Source: Glycine soja (lineage: Eukaryota > Streptophyta > Magnoliopsida > Fabales > Fabaceae). Taken from it: 64,000 bases of DNA. Each line of letters begins with the position of its first letter. Positions within the stretch are counted from its first letter, which is position 1. Both the position numbers and the translations under genes were made by a program. Positions 34,549 to 45,900 of the stretch are shown here, piece by piece. The notes under the pieces were generated by a model. That model searched no databases, was not told the DNA's origin, and saw nothing but the letters and a program-made list of their open reading frames with translations. The DNA lies in assembly GCF_004193775.1 (NCBI RefSeq), contig NC_041011.1, forward strand, positions 38,447,167 to 38,511,166, in the 5' to 3' direction.

Positions 34549-35805
34549 TGTTAATTGTTATTCATGAGCTTTTATTGCATTGAAAATAAGTGAAAAAATA
34601 GCAATGTGCCTCTAATTTACAGTTTCTTTTGTGAAGATTGTAAATATTTTCATTCTTGTATGAATTTATAAAGTAGAAACACCATTTTTGTGAACTAATG
34701 TTGAATTTAACTCAGTTTGTAGGCTAAAGAAGAGAAGGTGTGAAATGTTGTTGAAGAACTTGCTTAGCGAGACAGATTGGCTAAGCGAGCCTCATTCGCT
34801 TAGTGAGGCAGCCAGCTCACTGAGCGAATGCAAAACCCTAGAAGATGTTAAGCCAGAGAGCAGCGCGCTTAGCACGCAGCCAGCCCACCAAGCAAGGACG
34901 TTGTCTCTACTCACGCTTAGCGCGCCCAGGCTCGCTTAGCAAATATTCACTTACTCTCGCTCAACAAGACATGCTTGCTGAGCGTGCCTTCGTATGAGAT
35001 GGTGGAAAATGAAAAGACACTAAGCTTTTACTGCGTGAAACAGAAGGAAGAAGGCACTTAGGCTGGAGAGAAGACATTTTCTTCATCCTTTACCATTTTC
35101 TTTCATTAAAACACTATTTTCCTCTTTGTATTAAGTCCTCCTTGATAATGGAGGGCTAGGAACTTCATTGTTGGGGAGTTATTCTACTGAGCACTCTTAA
35201 TATAAACTTTTAACTATCTATTTAATGTTATTTTCTAGTGTTCTTTGCTTCTATCTGCGTTTATTTTACATGTTTGTGGCTTGATCATCCATTTGTATGT
35301 TTAGTTAGGTTTTTGAGTGTTGGAAAATGCTTGGAATCCTTAGAACTTGGTAATCTAGTATATTTTGTACTGTGTGCATACTGCAACTCCCTTAGAACGA
35401 GTTTGTTGAGGAATCAAGAACAAAAACTAAGAGAGTTAGGCTCATCCTTGTGAGGAATCATGGTCTGAGTAAATAAGTGGTGCAAGAGTGCTAGAATAAC
35501 GTTAAATAGAGAAAAACCTTTTAATACGGCAAGAGAAAGTTCAGTAGAAGACTTATCGATGCTTTTACCTTGATATTTATCGTATTTTATAGCCTTGTGT
35601 TTATTTCGTCATTTGTTTAGGTAATTTAGTTAATTACAGAAAATCAAATCATTGATGAACCTTTTATTTCATTTCCAAAGCTAAAAGTGTTTACATACTA
35701 AATATACATCATCTAAGTGAAATAAATTTCTTGTGGATATGATACTTGGTATTACCATTTTAAATACTACTTGTGCAAATTGGTACACTTGCCAATAGGT
35801 TAACA
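34549..35805 (+). repeat. 3' LTR of the non-autonomous Athila-like element
   Basis: 1257 bp, TGTTAATTGT to GGTTAACA, followed by ATGGT. Two segments present in the 5' LTR are absent, and one short insertion is present near 35126. Confidence 0.93.
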
Positions 35806-36049
35806 ATGGTTTAATGTATATTGCACTTAACATTAGTGTGTGGACGTAATTAGCAAGTAACTTATCTTAATATTTTAAAAATAAATGTTTCTTATGATGA
35901 TTTGCAGAAGTGAGTGTTAATTATTGTTCTCTTTCATGGGGAGGGGGGAGGTTATCAAATATTCAAATGTTGGATTTCATGACTTCTGCATTAACTAGTT
36001 TTCTTATTTTATGTTGTTATTTTGTGATCTTTATGTTTCTGTTCTGTAG

Positions 36050-36780
36050 TTGCTGTTAGGCAAGAGATCATTGATGAGATTGATAGAGAAACAAGTCGCA
36101 ACAAGGGTATTTCATCTATACCCATCCATCTGAGTATCTACTCCCCTCACAGTGAGATATAAATATTAGCAATAAAATATCATGTTATTTATTATCAAGA
36201 TTGTGAGAACGAAGAACATCCATAATTCAATTATTTTTAAGTTTAAACTAATCAGTTGATTGTCTGTTTCCTATTACCATCTTGTTGGTTGTTGTTGCTA
36301 TATTTTTATCAATGATTATTTGCTTGTAGAATACAAACCATACAATGACAATTATGTTGTACTTAGCACTTCATTAATGTGCATCATTTTTATGTTTGAT
36401 TTATTTTGGACCTAAACCCAAAGTATTGGCGACAATTTGGTTTTCTTATCAAATAACTTTAGTATTGATGGTGCAACTACTAACTAGTAGCGACCACTCT
36501 TTGTTAAATCTGGAGTTGAATAGCAACTACTATCTTTTACTTCACAGCCTCAGCCTGTCTCATAAGAGTTACTTTTCAAATTGTCAATATTATGAGAGCA
36601 TAAACTTATTTTACTTGCCTTGACTACATACAGCTTGTTTATGCTCGTGTCTCGTTACTTTGTTTTTTTTTTATTCAATATTATTATTTAGGTACCTATT
36701 TCATGCATTGAATTTGTTAACTTTGCAGTTGTCAATGTGACTTTGGTTGATCTTTCAGGGACTACTAAAATAGTTGTTGG
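36050..36780 (+). pseudogene. DRP1-type dynamin GTPase fragment, downstream exons
   Basis: Block 36050 to about 36151 reads [20 protein letters not shown] and [10 protein letters not shown]. Block 36729-36780 reads VVNVTLVDLSGTTKIVVG, where the G3 GTPase motif DxPG is changed to DLSG. These are the next exons after 26416 in plant DRP1 genes, and they confirm that the 26455 element sits in an intron. Nothing of the middle, GED or C-terminal domains is seen. Confidence 0.85.
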
Positions 36781-37019
36781 TGAGTTTCTAATATCGATTT
36801 TTTGCCTGTCATGATTTTCTATATGTTTATTTTGTGTTCGCGTTTCTATTAAAATTAATGAAGTTTGGCTTGGGCTTTTTCTTAAATTACCATTACAGAT
36901 TAAACCGGTCAAGTGATTATGGGCAATTTTCATTCTTCACATGCATTTATATTCAACAACAAATACTTGATTAAAATGAATACTTAATTGTATTATGTTT
37001 TATATTTATTATATTAAAA

Positions 37020-37305
37020 AAGCATAATTAATTAAAAGCACATCTTAGAAAATAAATCATTCTAAGACGGTGCTTAACAGAGGACCGTCTTAGAAAGATA
37101 CCCTTCTAAGACGATGCTTAACAAAGAATCGACTTAGAAGGGTATCATTCTAAGACGGTCCTTAGCATTCTAAAATGGTCCTTTGTTAAGCACCGTCTTA
37201 GAAAAATGCGTATTTTTTAAGACGGTTTGTTGTAACCGTCGTTGAAAGTTAACCATCATCGTATGTAGTTAATAATCGACATTGTATGTCATATTTCCAA
37301 TAGTG
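37020..37305 (+). repeat. CACTA subterminal repeats and right terminus
   Basis: Inverted and direct copies of TTCTAAGACGGTGCTTAACA and TAAGCACCGTCTTAGAA fill 37060-37205. The end TTTCCAATAGTG at 37294-37305 is the complement of CACTATTGGAAA, a CACTA-type terminus. Such subterminal repeats are where CACTA transposase binds. Confidence 0.7.
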
Positions 37306-39654
37306 TAGAGATGTTGTTTTCATTGTTGGACTACACACGTGAGTCCACTTAGATGTAAGAGATGAGTTTATTGCAATTAGGATTAGAATGTACATGTGTA
37401 GGGATCCTTAGAGAATCAAATTGGAGTTAATTTTGGGATGTTTGATGCATTTTAATTTTTCCTGTACAATGATAACGATGAATTGATTGTGTTTGATGGA
37501 CCAATTAATGTCCCGATGTGAAATTGTTGTGAAATTGATATGTTCTTGTGTTGAGTGTGAACCCTAGAAATTGAGTCTTTTTCTAATTAGCGCGAATTGA
37601 TGAAATTAAGGAGAAATTTACCGTAAGAGGGAGTGATATATTGATTTTGTATTTTCGTCATTTCTTTCTTTTTAGGATTTTTTATTATATAGTTTGAAAT
37701 TAGTATTATAATTGAAATTGACCAAAGATTCCTAGTAGATTATGTGGTGTATTCTTAGTGTTCATATAATTATTTGAAATTGGTGCATTGAAAGCTTAGT
37801 TTAAAATTCATGATCCAGTATGATGTGTGCTAGTTTTATATATATAGATTTAGCTTTATATTTATCTATATTAATATTTGATGTAAACAATATTGTAGTG
37901 TTGTTATAGTATGATTCTGAAAATTATTAAAGTGTTGGAGTTTGAGAATATTATGGTTAGATTTGATATACATGTGTATGTTGTACCTTATGAATATTGT
38001 TATGAATGTTATGAAGATGTATAAATAATCATGAGGCGTAATAACATATCGTTTTGGGATTATGAAATTGTGATTGAGATTGAATATAAGTGGCAAGTTG
38101 AGCATGTGTTAATCTGTAGGATAGACATGAACATGTGATGATAGATTGTGATATTGTGAGATCTTAAATTATGGGTGTGAATAAGTGCAATGCACGAGGT
38201 GTTAAAAGTATAGGTTAAATTGTGATATGGTTGTAAAAATATAAGGTTCCAAGTTAGGAACCTGATGTGTTAAATTGTAGGGTAATGTGCAAGGTGTTAA
38301 AAGGAAAGTGTAGGGTTCCAAGTTAGGAACATGAGGTGTTAAATTATGGTGCAATGTGTTAAACGTGTTTGAAAACAAGTGTGAGGTCATAGATATTGTA
38401 TAATTCATGAGCAATGTCTGCGTACAAAAGTTATTTTAAGGGTTAGACCTGAATCAGGAAGGTGAGACCCTAACGAATTCTTTGGAGTCTAGACCTTAGG
38501 GGTAAATACACTCGGTTTGAGTGTTCCTTCAAGCCTATGTTGATCCCATATGATTGGAATATTCTCGCAAAACAAAGTGACCCTGACTGGACATCTTATG
38601 ATTTTACTTAGTGATAGTGACCTAACATACTCATTGCGTAGCATATCTTGTTGTACTCCTAAGTACTCTGGTGTTATTTTTCACTGATATGGTACTACAT
38701 TACATATAAGCTTAAGTCTTAATACAATTGTTGCATAACGCATGTGAATTGTTTATTATGTATAATGTGATTGGTGATTGAAAAATGAATTTTAAATGAT
38801 AAAGTAGTAAAGTGACGTGATTTGTATTAAATTGAGATATGTGATAAATATTTCTATAATATGTTTTGCTTATGTCTTTGTTTATTCGTATTTTATTTAG
38901 AAATGTGATAACTCACTCCCTATGTGATGTTTGTGTTTGGATCCTGTGATGATCTCGAACCTTGTGTTCCTGGGAGCAGATGACTAGGTGGATGACTTTA
39001 AAGAACCTCGTGCTAGAGGACACTAGGACACAATGCTCTGATAGGATGTGACATTGGGGCTAGATTTTTGTTTCAATTGCATGATGTTTTGAACATGTTA
39101 TTTTTACTTTATTTTATTTTTTTGCTTAACTTTAGTTCTTTTGTAAACTTGGACGGTCTTGTTTTGAATCGAAAATATTTTCAATAAGTTTTATTTGATA
39201 ACAGTAAAACAAATGTGACATTTTTACTCAAGTAGATTTGTTTACGTGATTTGAATAAAATTGATTTAATTAAATTTTTCATTTTTATATTTTTTTTCTT
39301 ATTTATATGTATGTCAAGGTAGAGAGTGTTATAGACGTGACTCAGATGTCATTAAATTGGCTTCAAATTAGATCAAAACTGGTGAAACTTGGTAATGGCT
39401 GAATATAAAAGTAGGACAAGGTGTATAAAAAAACATTTTATGAAAGTTACATATATAAATAAGTTGGAACGAAGAACACAAAATAATTTTTTTTAATTAA
39501 AAAAAAAGCCTACATTCTACCAATAATTGATGTAGAAAGTGACTTAAAACATGTAAGATGTGTCACTTTCTGCATCGAGTTCAAGAGGAACTGATGTAAT
39601 CCTACATTAAACATCGCAATAAACAGATTTAATATGTCTTCTGTTACGAACAGA
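37306..39654. other. Non-coding spacer with LTR-like parts
   Basis: AT-rich with no coding frame of note. At about 38210-38390 a segment of about 70 bp is repeated with GGTTCCAAGTTAGGAAC and GTGTTAAATT motifs. The 38440-39100 part (GTGAGACCCTAACGAATTC, GGATGTGACATTGGGG) looks like a retrotransposon LTR, but no boundaries can be set. Confidence 0.4.
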
Positions 39655-40110
39655 ACATAAATGCAGGAAATTAAAGAGCTGGCTTCGAGGCACCAGAACC
39701 TCCAGAGGAAGAAGAAGAGCAGAGAGGAGAGTAATTTGCTAATTTCATTCATGATTTATGTTGTTATTACATAGTCATATATATACTGAATTCTATGTAA
39801 CTAATTTTGGCATTTTGTGATTTCTAGAATGTTCAGAATTCAGCAATTTGGTTATTCTTGTCCCTTAAAAGCCAGCATCGAATCTTCCATCCTGCACACA
39901 ATGCTCCTGCACGATCCTGAAGTCACTAAGGTAAGCAGGCCTCACCATTCTTCTCTTGTTTGTTGCTGTTTGTACCCCCTTTGCTTGTATTTGATATGTT
40001 TGTGCTTGGACTTCTGCTAATGGCACCATCTGCTCTTTGTCTCCTACTACTGTATGCTTCCCTGTCATCTTCCAAATCTACAAGAACTTTTAAGCAATGC
40101 AATAGCAAAA
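39655..40110 (-). mobile_element. Ty3/gypsy fragment: pol tail and LTR start
   Basis: Minus-strand frames include QTATNKRRMVRPAYLSDF, a retroelement polyprotein tail. It is followed on the minus strand by a TATATATATGACTATG promoter-like stretch and the CTCGAAGCCAGCTC segment. The same order occurs on the plus strand at 60330-60700, so both are the same family. No complete LTR can be delimited here. Confidence 0.55.
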
Positions 40111-41398
40111 ACCCACTATATATTAAATGCTATAATATAAAACAGACTTTTATTGTACTTTCACGTGCACATTGAAGGTATAATATAAAACAGAAAAAAG
40201 ACAGGTAATTCTATGATATGTGGAGTGTAATTATCTGTATATATATTTCAAATATTAAGTACTAAGTTTTTAAGATTGCGATTTGTGACCATTTAATATG
40301 AATCCTTCTCTTAATTTCTAATTTAAAAAATATTTTCCTTGATTATGTACTTGTTCATTAATTTATTAGTTCAGGAAATCACTTTATCAGCCTGTATTGT
40401 TTCTCACTACAATGCCCTGCCTGCTTTAATTTGCTGGTGTCAAATAATTATGCTGAGATAAAAAGCTATGTGTTTAAGGGATATAGTAAGGATAATGCTC
40501 ACGGAATGTTGTTTTCTGTATATGATTGTTGCAGCTTTGTATCAATGCATATGTTGTGACATGGGTGTTTTTCTCACAATTAGCGTATTTGTATTTGGCA
40601 GGTTGTGAGGTTGAGGCAGCACAATTTTAACACAAGTTTGTGCGTGACATTGAAATTCAAGTAGCATTAGTTCATGCTCATGTTTCACCGCCTTCAATAG
40701 TATATATAGGTTTATGCTTGACAACAATTTTTCTTTATTTTATAATATTTAGTTTTCTATTCGTACTGCAACTTAAATATCATGAAACTATTAGATAGTC
40801 GTGTGTTTAATCACGTTCTTTAATGGCATATAAACTTATATCCTGGATAAAAACGCTGATCAATTTTTTTTGTTTAAACTAATATACTTACAATATCGGT
40901 CAGTAGGTGCACTTTCAACATTGATTTTAAGTTCAACCAATGTTGTAATAATCTACCGTAATAATTCTTGTAGTAAAACCGATGTAAACTGTGTTCCTTG
41001 GAGTAGTGAATATATACATGTAGATTATTTGTGAGTACTTTTTGATTCCATAAATATTTCTTACCTTAGATCTGACCACCATCTTCTCTTCAAGGAATAA
41101 AAAAATCCTATCGTAAATGATACGCTTTTAATTATATTTTTAAATAATCTTATTTCAAGAAAGACTACGGTCTCGTGAAAATAAAAAAAGACTACATTTT
41201 CCATCCACCAATGACAACTAAATTGATGAGTCAAATGGAGCATAGTGCCGCCAACTATTATCTCAAACTAATTACAACGCCTCTCTATAAAACTAAAACA
41301 GAAGGTAATTACAGCACATAACACAAATCAGAAACAAGGTGAAAAAACTCATCGTTTGATTTCATTATGTTAGCTAATTACTACTACTTGCTTATCAG
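40111..41398. other. Non-coding sequence with a CACTA-like right end near 41008
   Basis: AT-rich spacer. Between about 40885 and 41010 there are ACATTGATTTTAAG and AACCGATGTAAACTG motifs typical of CACTA subterminal repeats, ending CCTTGGAGTAGTG. A matching left terminus was not found. No genes seen. Confidence 0.35.
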
Positions 41399-42371
41399 GT
41401 ATTTGACCAAAATTTGTTATTTTTGAAGAGTAAATACCATTTTAGATTGATCTGTAGAGGATTTATCATAGTGGGTGATTCAAGTCAAGTGTCATTAGTT
41501 CAAGTGACTAAGTAATTTGATAAGGTCACCTGACTGGCTTCACCTAATCAGTTTCTCCAAGACATTTAATACATTCTTCCACAAATTGATGATTCTTGGG
41601 AAATAATATAGGGAAGAAAAACATGACAAGATAGGAAAACTATTATTCAACTATTTTATTTTCTATTAAATTATTAAATAAAACATTTTTTCTACAAATC
41701 TAAAAATGATAACAATAAATTTCTATTAGAGACTTCGATTATACTATTTCATATTAAATTATTAAATAAAACTGTTTTTTTCTACAAATTCAAAAATGAC
41801 AACAATAATTTTCTATTAATTTTTTCAACAAATTTAATTTTTCTATAAATTGATTTCTAGAACTATAGTTTATTCCTACAAAATAACAAATAGCAATCAC
41901 ATTTTTCCTATAATTTTTAACTAAACTTAGGAAAAAAAACTAATCACTTATGAACCAAATAATAAAAAATAAAATAACATCACACATTTTATTTTGTAAC
42001 GATGGAAAAAATTAAACAACTGCAAAAAATAAATAACTGAAACATTAAAAAATATATAAAGAAAATAAATATAACAGAACTTACAAGATAAAAAAAAAAA
42101 AGCAATTTTCTAAGAATCATCAATTCTCACACGTAGAAGACTGTATTGTCTTTGAGAAGCATATTGATTAGGTGAAGTCATTAGGATAACACCGTCAAAT
42201 CACTCGGTCAGCTGAATTGTTGACACTATACTGAGTGGTGCAACCTAGGTGAAGAGAGGTTGATTGGTATCACCAAAATCCTAGATAACTTGAATCATCC
42301 CCATAAATACTTTGAAGATCAAACCCAAAGTGGTATTTACTTTTCAAAAATGACCCATTTTGGTCAAATAC
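41399..42371. mobile_element. 973-bp inverted-repeat element (MITE or non-autonomous DNA transposon)
   Basis: The ends are GTATTTGACCAAAAT and its complement ATTTTGGTCAAATAC. The inverted similarity runs well inward through TTTTTGAA and AGTAAATACC to about 70 bp or more. The interior is AT-rich with a repeated segment (AAATTATTAAATAAAAC at about 41675 and 41755) and no ORF. No clear target duplication was found, so the superfamily is open. Confidence 0.7.
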
Positions 42372-42876
42372 TATGCTTAAAAACCACTGGACCTACCTGA
42401 CTATGAGAGTGTGATACTTGTATTTTCTTATTTTTTAAAATTCATTAAATTTATAAATAAAATTTTATATTTTTATATTTTATTTTATTTATATTTATAT
42501 AATTGAATCCATTAATTTTATTTTTTATAATTTGTATTCCGTGATTTAGGACATTGATTCTTAAAACAAACAAAAAAAAATACATAAAAGAACAAAGAAA
42601 ATGCTTCCGAGAAAAATGCATTCAAATGCATTACGAGTCTTCTATTTTGGCAAGTGGACCACCTTTTGTTTGTTTCTCGTATTCTTCGCTAATGACAACA
42701 TGGGCAAACCCACAATCACTCGTCTCTTTCTCTCTCATGCACCATCCATGCAGAAAAGTGCTGTCATTAACTTAACATAAACGAACACCATCCCTTATAA
42801 TCCATGCGCCCTCTCTCTTATTCCCTCTTTTAAGACAAAAATAAACCACTCCCTTTCCATCCCCACCCATTTTTAA

Positions 42877-42896
42877 CAAAATATATATATATATAG
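42877..42896 (+). promoter_or_regulatory. Probable TATA box of the unc-13 homolog
   Basis: An ATATATATATATATAG run lies about 65-85 bp upstream of the ATG at 42962. The stretch between is short and pyrimidine-rich, as in a plant 5' leader. Upstream is AT-rich with few other features. Confidence 0.5.
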
Positions 42897-42961
42897 TCAT
42901 TGCGCTGGTCGCCGCCACCATTCACCGTTTTGGTTTCTGACCCACCATACATCTTCTCCTT

Positions 42962-45900
42962 ATGGGTCAGCAAACCCGCCGGGAATCCTATTCCGGCCCC
43001 TTACCTTCCTCCGCGCATCGGAAAGATTACAATTACAACTACTACCACTACCGTTGTCACCATTATCATTCTGAACCGCGCCTCTTCGAGTTTACCAGCA
43101 AGGACGAGACTAGTGATCTGATCTTGCCTTTTGACAAACTCGAGAGGCTGAGTCAGGATGATGTTAGGGAATGTGCTTATGAAATATTTTTCACCGCTTG
43201 CCGCTCATCCCCCGGATTTGGAGGCCGGCAAGCGCACTCGTTCTCGTCGTGGAATAACGACATGAAGTCAAGCAATGTGGTGATGTCGCCGACAAGTAAG
43301 GTGAAGCAGGCTCTAGGGCTGAAGATGTTGAAGAGGTCACCATCAAGGAGAATGGTGTCGGGTGGCAGCGGTGGACCGTCGTCGCCGGTCGGCGGAAGTA
43401 GTCCTTTTCATCAGTCCGGGTCACCGTTGAGGCCACGACGGCCGATGACTTCTGCAGAGATCATGAGACAGCAGATGAGAGTGACTGAGCACAGCGATAA
43501 CCTTCTGAGGAAAACCATCATGAGGACCCTCGTTGGCCAAGTATGTACACTGCATGCACATGATATGTGGTTAATTGAGTAGTTATTTGTTCTTAAACTG
43601 TTTTTGTTATGATTTTTAGTTAAAATTAATTGATGACTTTGGAAGTTAAACATATAGATCGAAGAAGGTGAGATATATCAATTAATTGGGGATCTAAAAT
43701 CCATTTAGATCAGGTTGTTTCACGAGGAATAGATTGACTTGTGTTGAGATATCGTAAAAGTATGTATTTGTTGATTTGTTTTTTTAAATAAAAAAAAAAA
43801 AAACAAATCAACAAATACATACTTTTACGGATATCTCAACGTTTTTTTGTTTTTAAAAAAAAAAACCTTGAGTAAATTCAGTTTCATCACAGATATTCCG
43901 TAAATTATATGGTTTGATTTGTTTTTCTAATCCTGATATTTTACATTACTCACGTTACACTCTTTCTGTTTTTCTTTTTCATTTCCATCGTACCATTGTC
44001 ACATTCTTTCCTATTTCTTTCTTTTCCCGAGAAGGTACATACATCTTCGAGAACTTCAAATCATCAGTTTTCTTAATAACCTCATTATTATGATTTTTGT
44101 GATGTGTGCTATTGTATTTTCGGGTTCATTATTGTCATTGACCTGTAATATATACGCATAACTGATCAATATGTGTGAGATAATTAAACAAATTAATACT
44201 CAGAAGTTCAAATCAAATAAATAACTAGATTTGTAAAACTGAATTACACTTTTTAAATATATTGAAAACAATATAAAAAATATACCATTTAACTTTTAGG
44301 TAGATCTATATTAATGTTAAAACCTCAATGCACGTTTAATGGTGTTTAACTCCTATATGTATGATGTATTGTGACATTCATGAGTTTTTATATGTTGGAT
44401 GACTTCAAGTTCATTTTGATTATTTTCCTCGAAGCAGGGCAAAAAGGAAGAAGATTATATGTAATGTTTTTTCTTTTCATTTCATTAGCAGGGGTAAAAG
44501 GAAGAAGATTGCATGTCCAATTGATTTTGTTGCACTACTAGAAAATATGTTTTTTATATTAGTTATTAAGGACTTTTTTTAATGTCGGTTATTAACCGAT
44601 GTTGAAACTATCAACTTTAAAGTATAAAGGTTAACATCATTTGTTTAAAAAATGATGTTGTTTTTCGAAAAAAAACATCGGCTTTTACAAAAATCAATGT
44701 TATTTTCTTCTCATCAACATCAGTTTTTCAAAAAAATCATAGTTGTTTTTCGTTGACAACATCAATTTTTCTAAAAATCGATGTTGTTTTTTGAAATTTT
44801 TTTAATATCATATCTATTTTTTTAATTACCAACCTATAATTACTCATATGACAACTTGTCGTTAAAAGTTGTATAAAACTCATAAAATAAGCTAAATTTA
44901 TAAGCAAAATATACCATCAAGACTTATGAACAAAAATTTCCCACAAATGTGTTCAGGATGTTCCGATTTCCACAAAATATACCACCAAGACTTATAAACA
45001 AAAATTTATAGATCAATAATAGTATAATATAATGTACTTTAATTACAAACAAATCCAAAATAAAATAAAGTTAGAAGTTGCATCTGGGAACTCAAATATA
45101 CTAGCTTGCAAATTTTGTGATTGTCCAAAAGTTCTCCATCAATTTCCATTTTTTGCAGTCTTTCTCCAATGATTATAAACAATCCTACACTCTGTAATTC
45201 CTTCCAAGTTCAGATGGGTGAACCCTACCGCTTTCATAAATGAGTACATGGTACTCGGCACATCCTTAAATTAACATTAAATTCATATAAGATATGTATA
45301 TGATACTCGGTACATCCTGAATCCTACTGCTTTCATAAATGAGTACATGGTACTCACCAAACTGTTGCAAATTACTTTGTACTCACTCAACATGGGACTT
45401 TGTCTGAGTTAGGAATTTGGTGGTACAAGGAGTGTCATTTAGGATAAACTTTTGGTTCAGAACTGTTTTTGAAGATGGTGAGGAAGAAAACAGTTTGTCC
45501 AAAATGGGTCATGGTCACTTGATAATTTCCAGTGAGTCTATAGAAATCTTTGACTTTTGTCCATCTAGCTAGTAGAGTTGGGCTCACCAGATCTTGGTTG
45601 TATGTAACAAAGTGCATGTTGTCATTATTGCCTAGCAGATGCCAAATATGCTCTAGTTCATCCTTCCATCTTACAGCAAATGACCTATTGACTTCACAAT
45701 AAGGCTACATTTAACAAGTAAACTAATATAAGCAAATGTGTTATATCATGTTATGTTTATCTGAAAATAGTCTTAAAATTTCTAACTTGATCCATAATAT
45801 GAACTGTGTTGAACATTTCCTTTGGTTTTGTTTGTTAATCTTCATCATTGTCTTATTTATTTCCTTCCAGTTCTATTGATCTTCATTCATTGTTTTTGAA

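Larger units (their letters stand above)
26450..35810 (+). mobile_element. Non-autonomous Athila-like retrotransposon with ATGGT target duplication
   Basis: The element is 26455-35805 (9.35 kb including a nested solo LTR). ATGGT lies at 26450-26454 and 35806-35810. LTRs begin TGTTAATTG and end TTAACA. Inside are a decayed primer site, a partial gag, the post-pol motif AAGCGCTTACTTGGAGGCAA (about 28998), a CTAAGC-rich repeat region, an ORF with a plant transposon-type domain, and a polypurine tract before the 3' LTR. Protease, RT and integrase are absent. It sits in an intron of the captured dynamin fragment. Confidence 0.93.
19421..37305 (+). mobile_element. Right part of a CACTA (En/Spm) transposon carrying host gene fragments
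   Basis: The segment begins within a CACTA transposase/Ulp1 gene. It continues through plus-strand exon fragments of aconitase, probably ferrochelatase, and DRP1-type dynamin, then reaches subterminal repeats (about 37025-37250) and a CACTATTGGAAA-type terminus at 37305. Known soybean CACTA elements carry captured gene fragments, so a Pack-CACTA is the likeliest reading. Later insertions inside it are 21595-22106, 23132-24312 and 26455-35805. The left terminus is outside the window, so the continuity of one element is inferred. Confidence 0.65.

Noticed and set aside
41061..41243. Possible small plant gene upstream of the unc-13 homolog
   Set aside because: Short frame in AT-rich spacer without motif or promoter.
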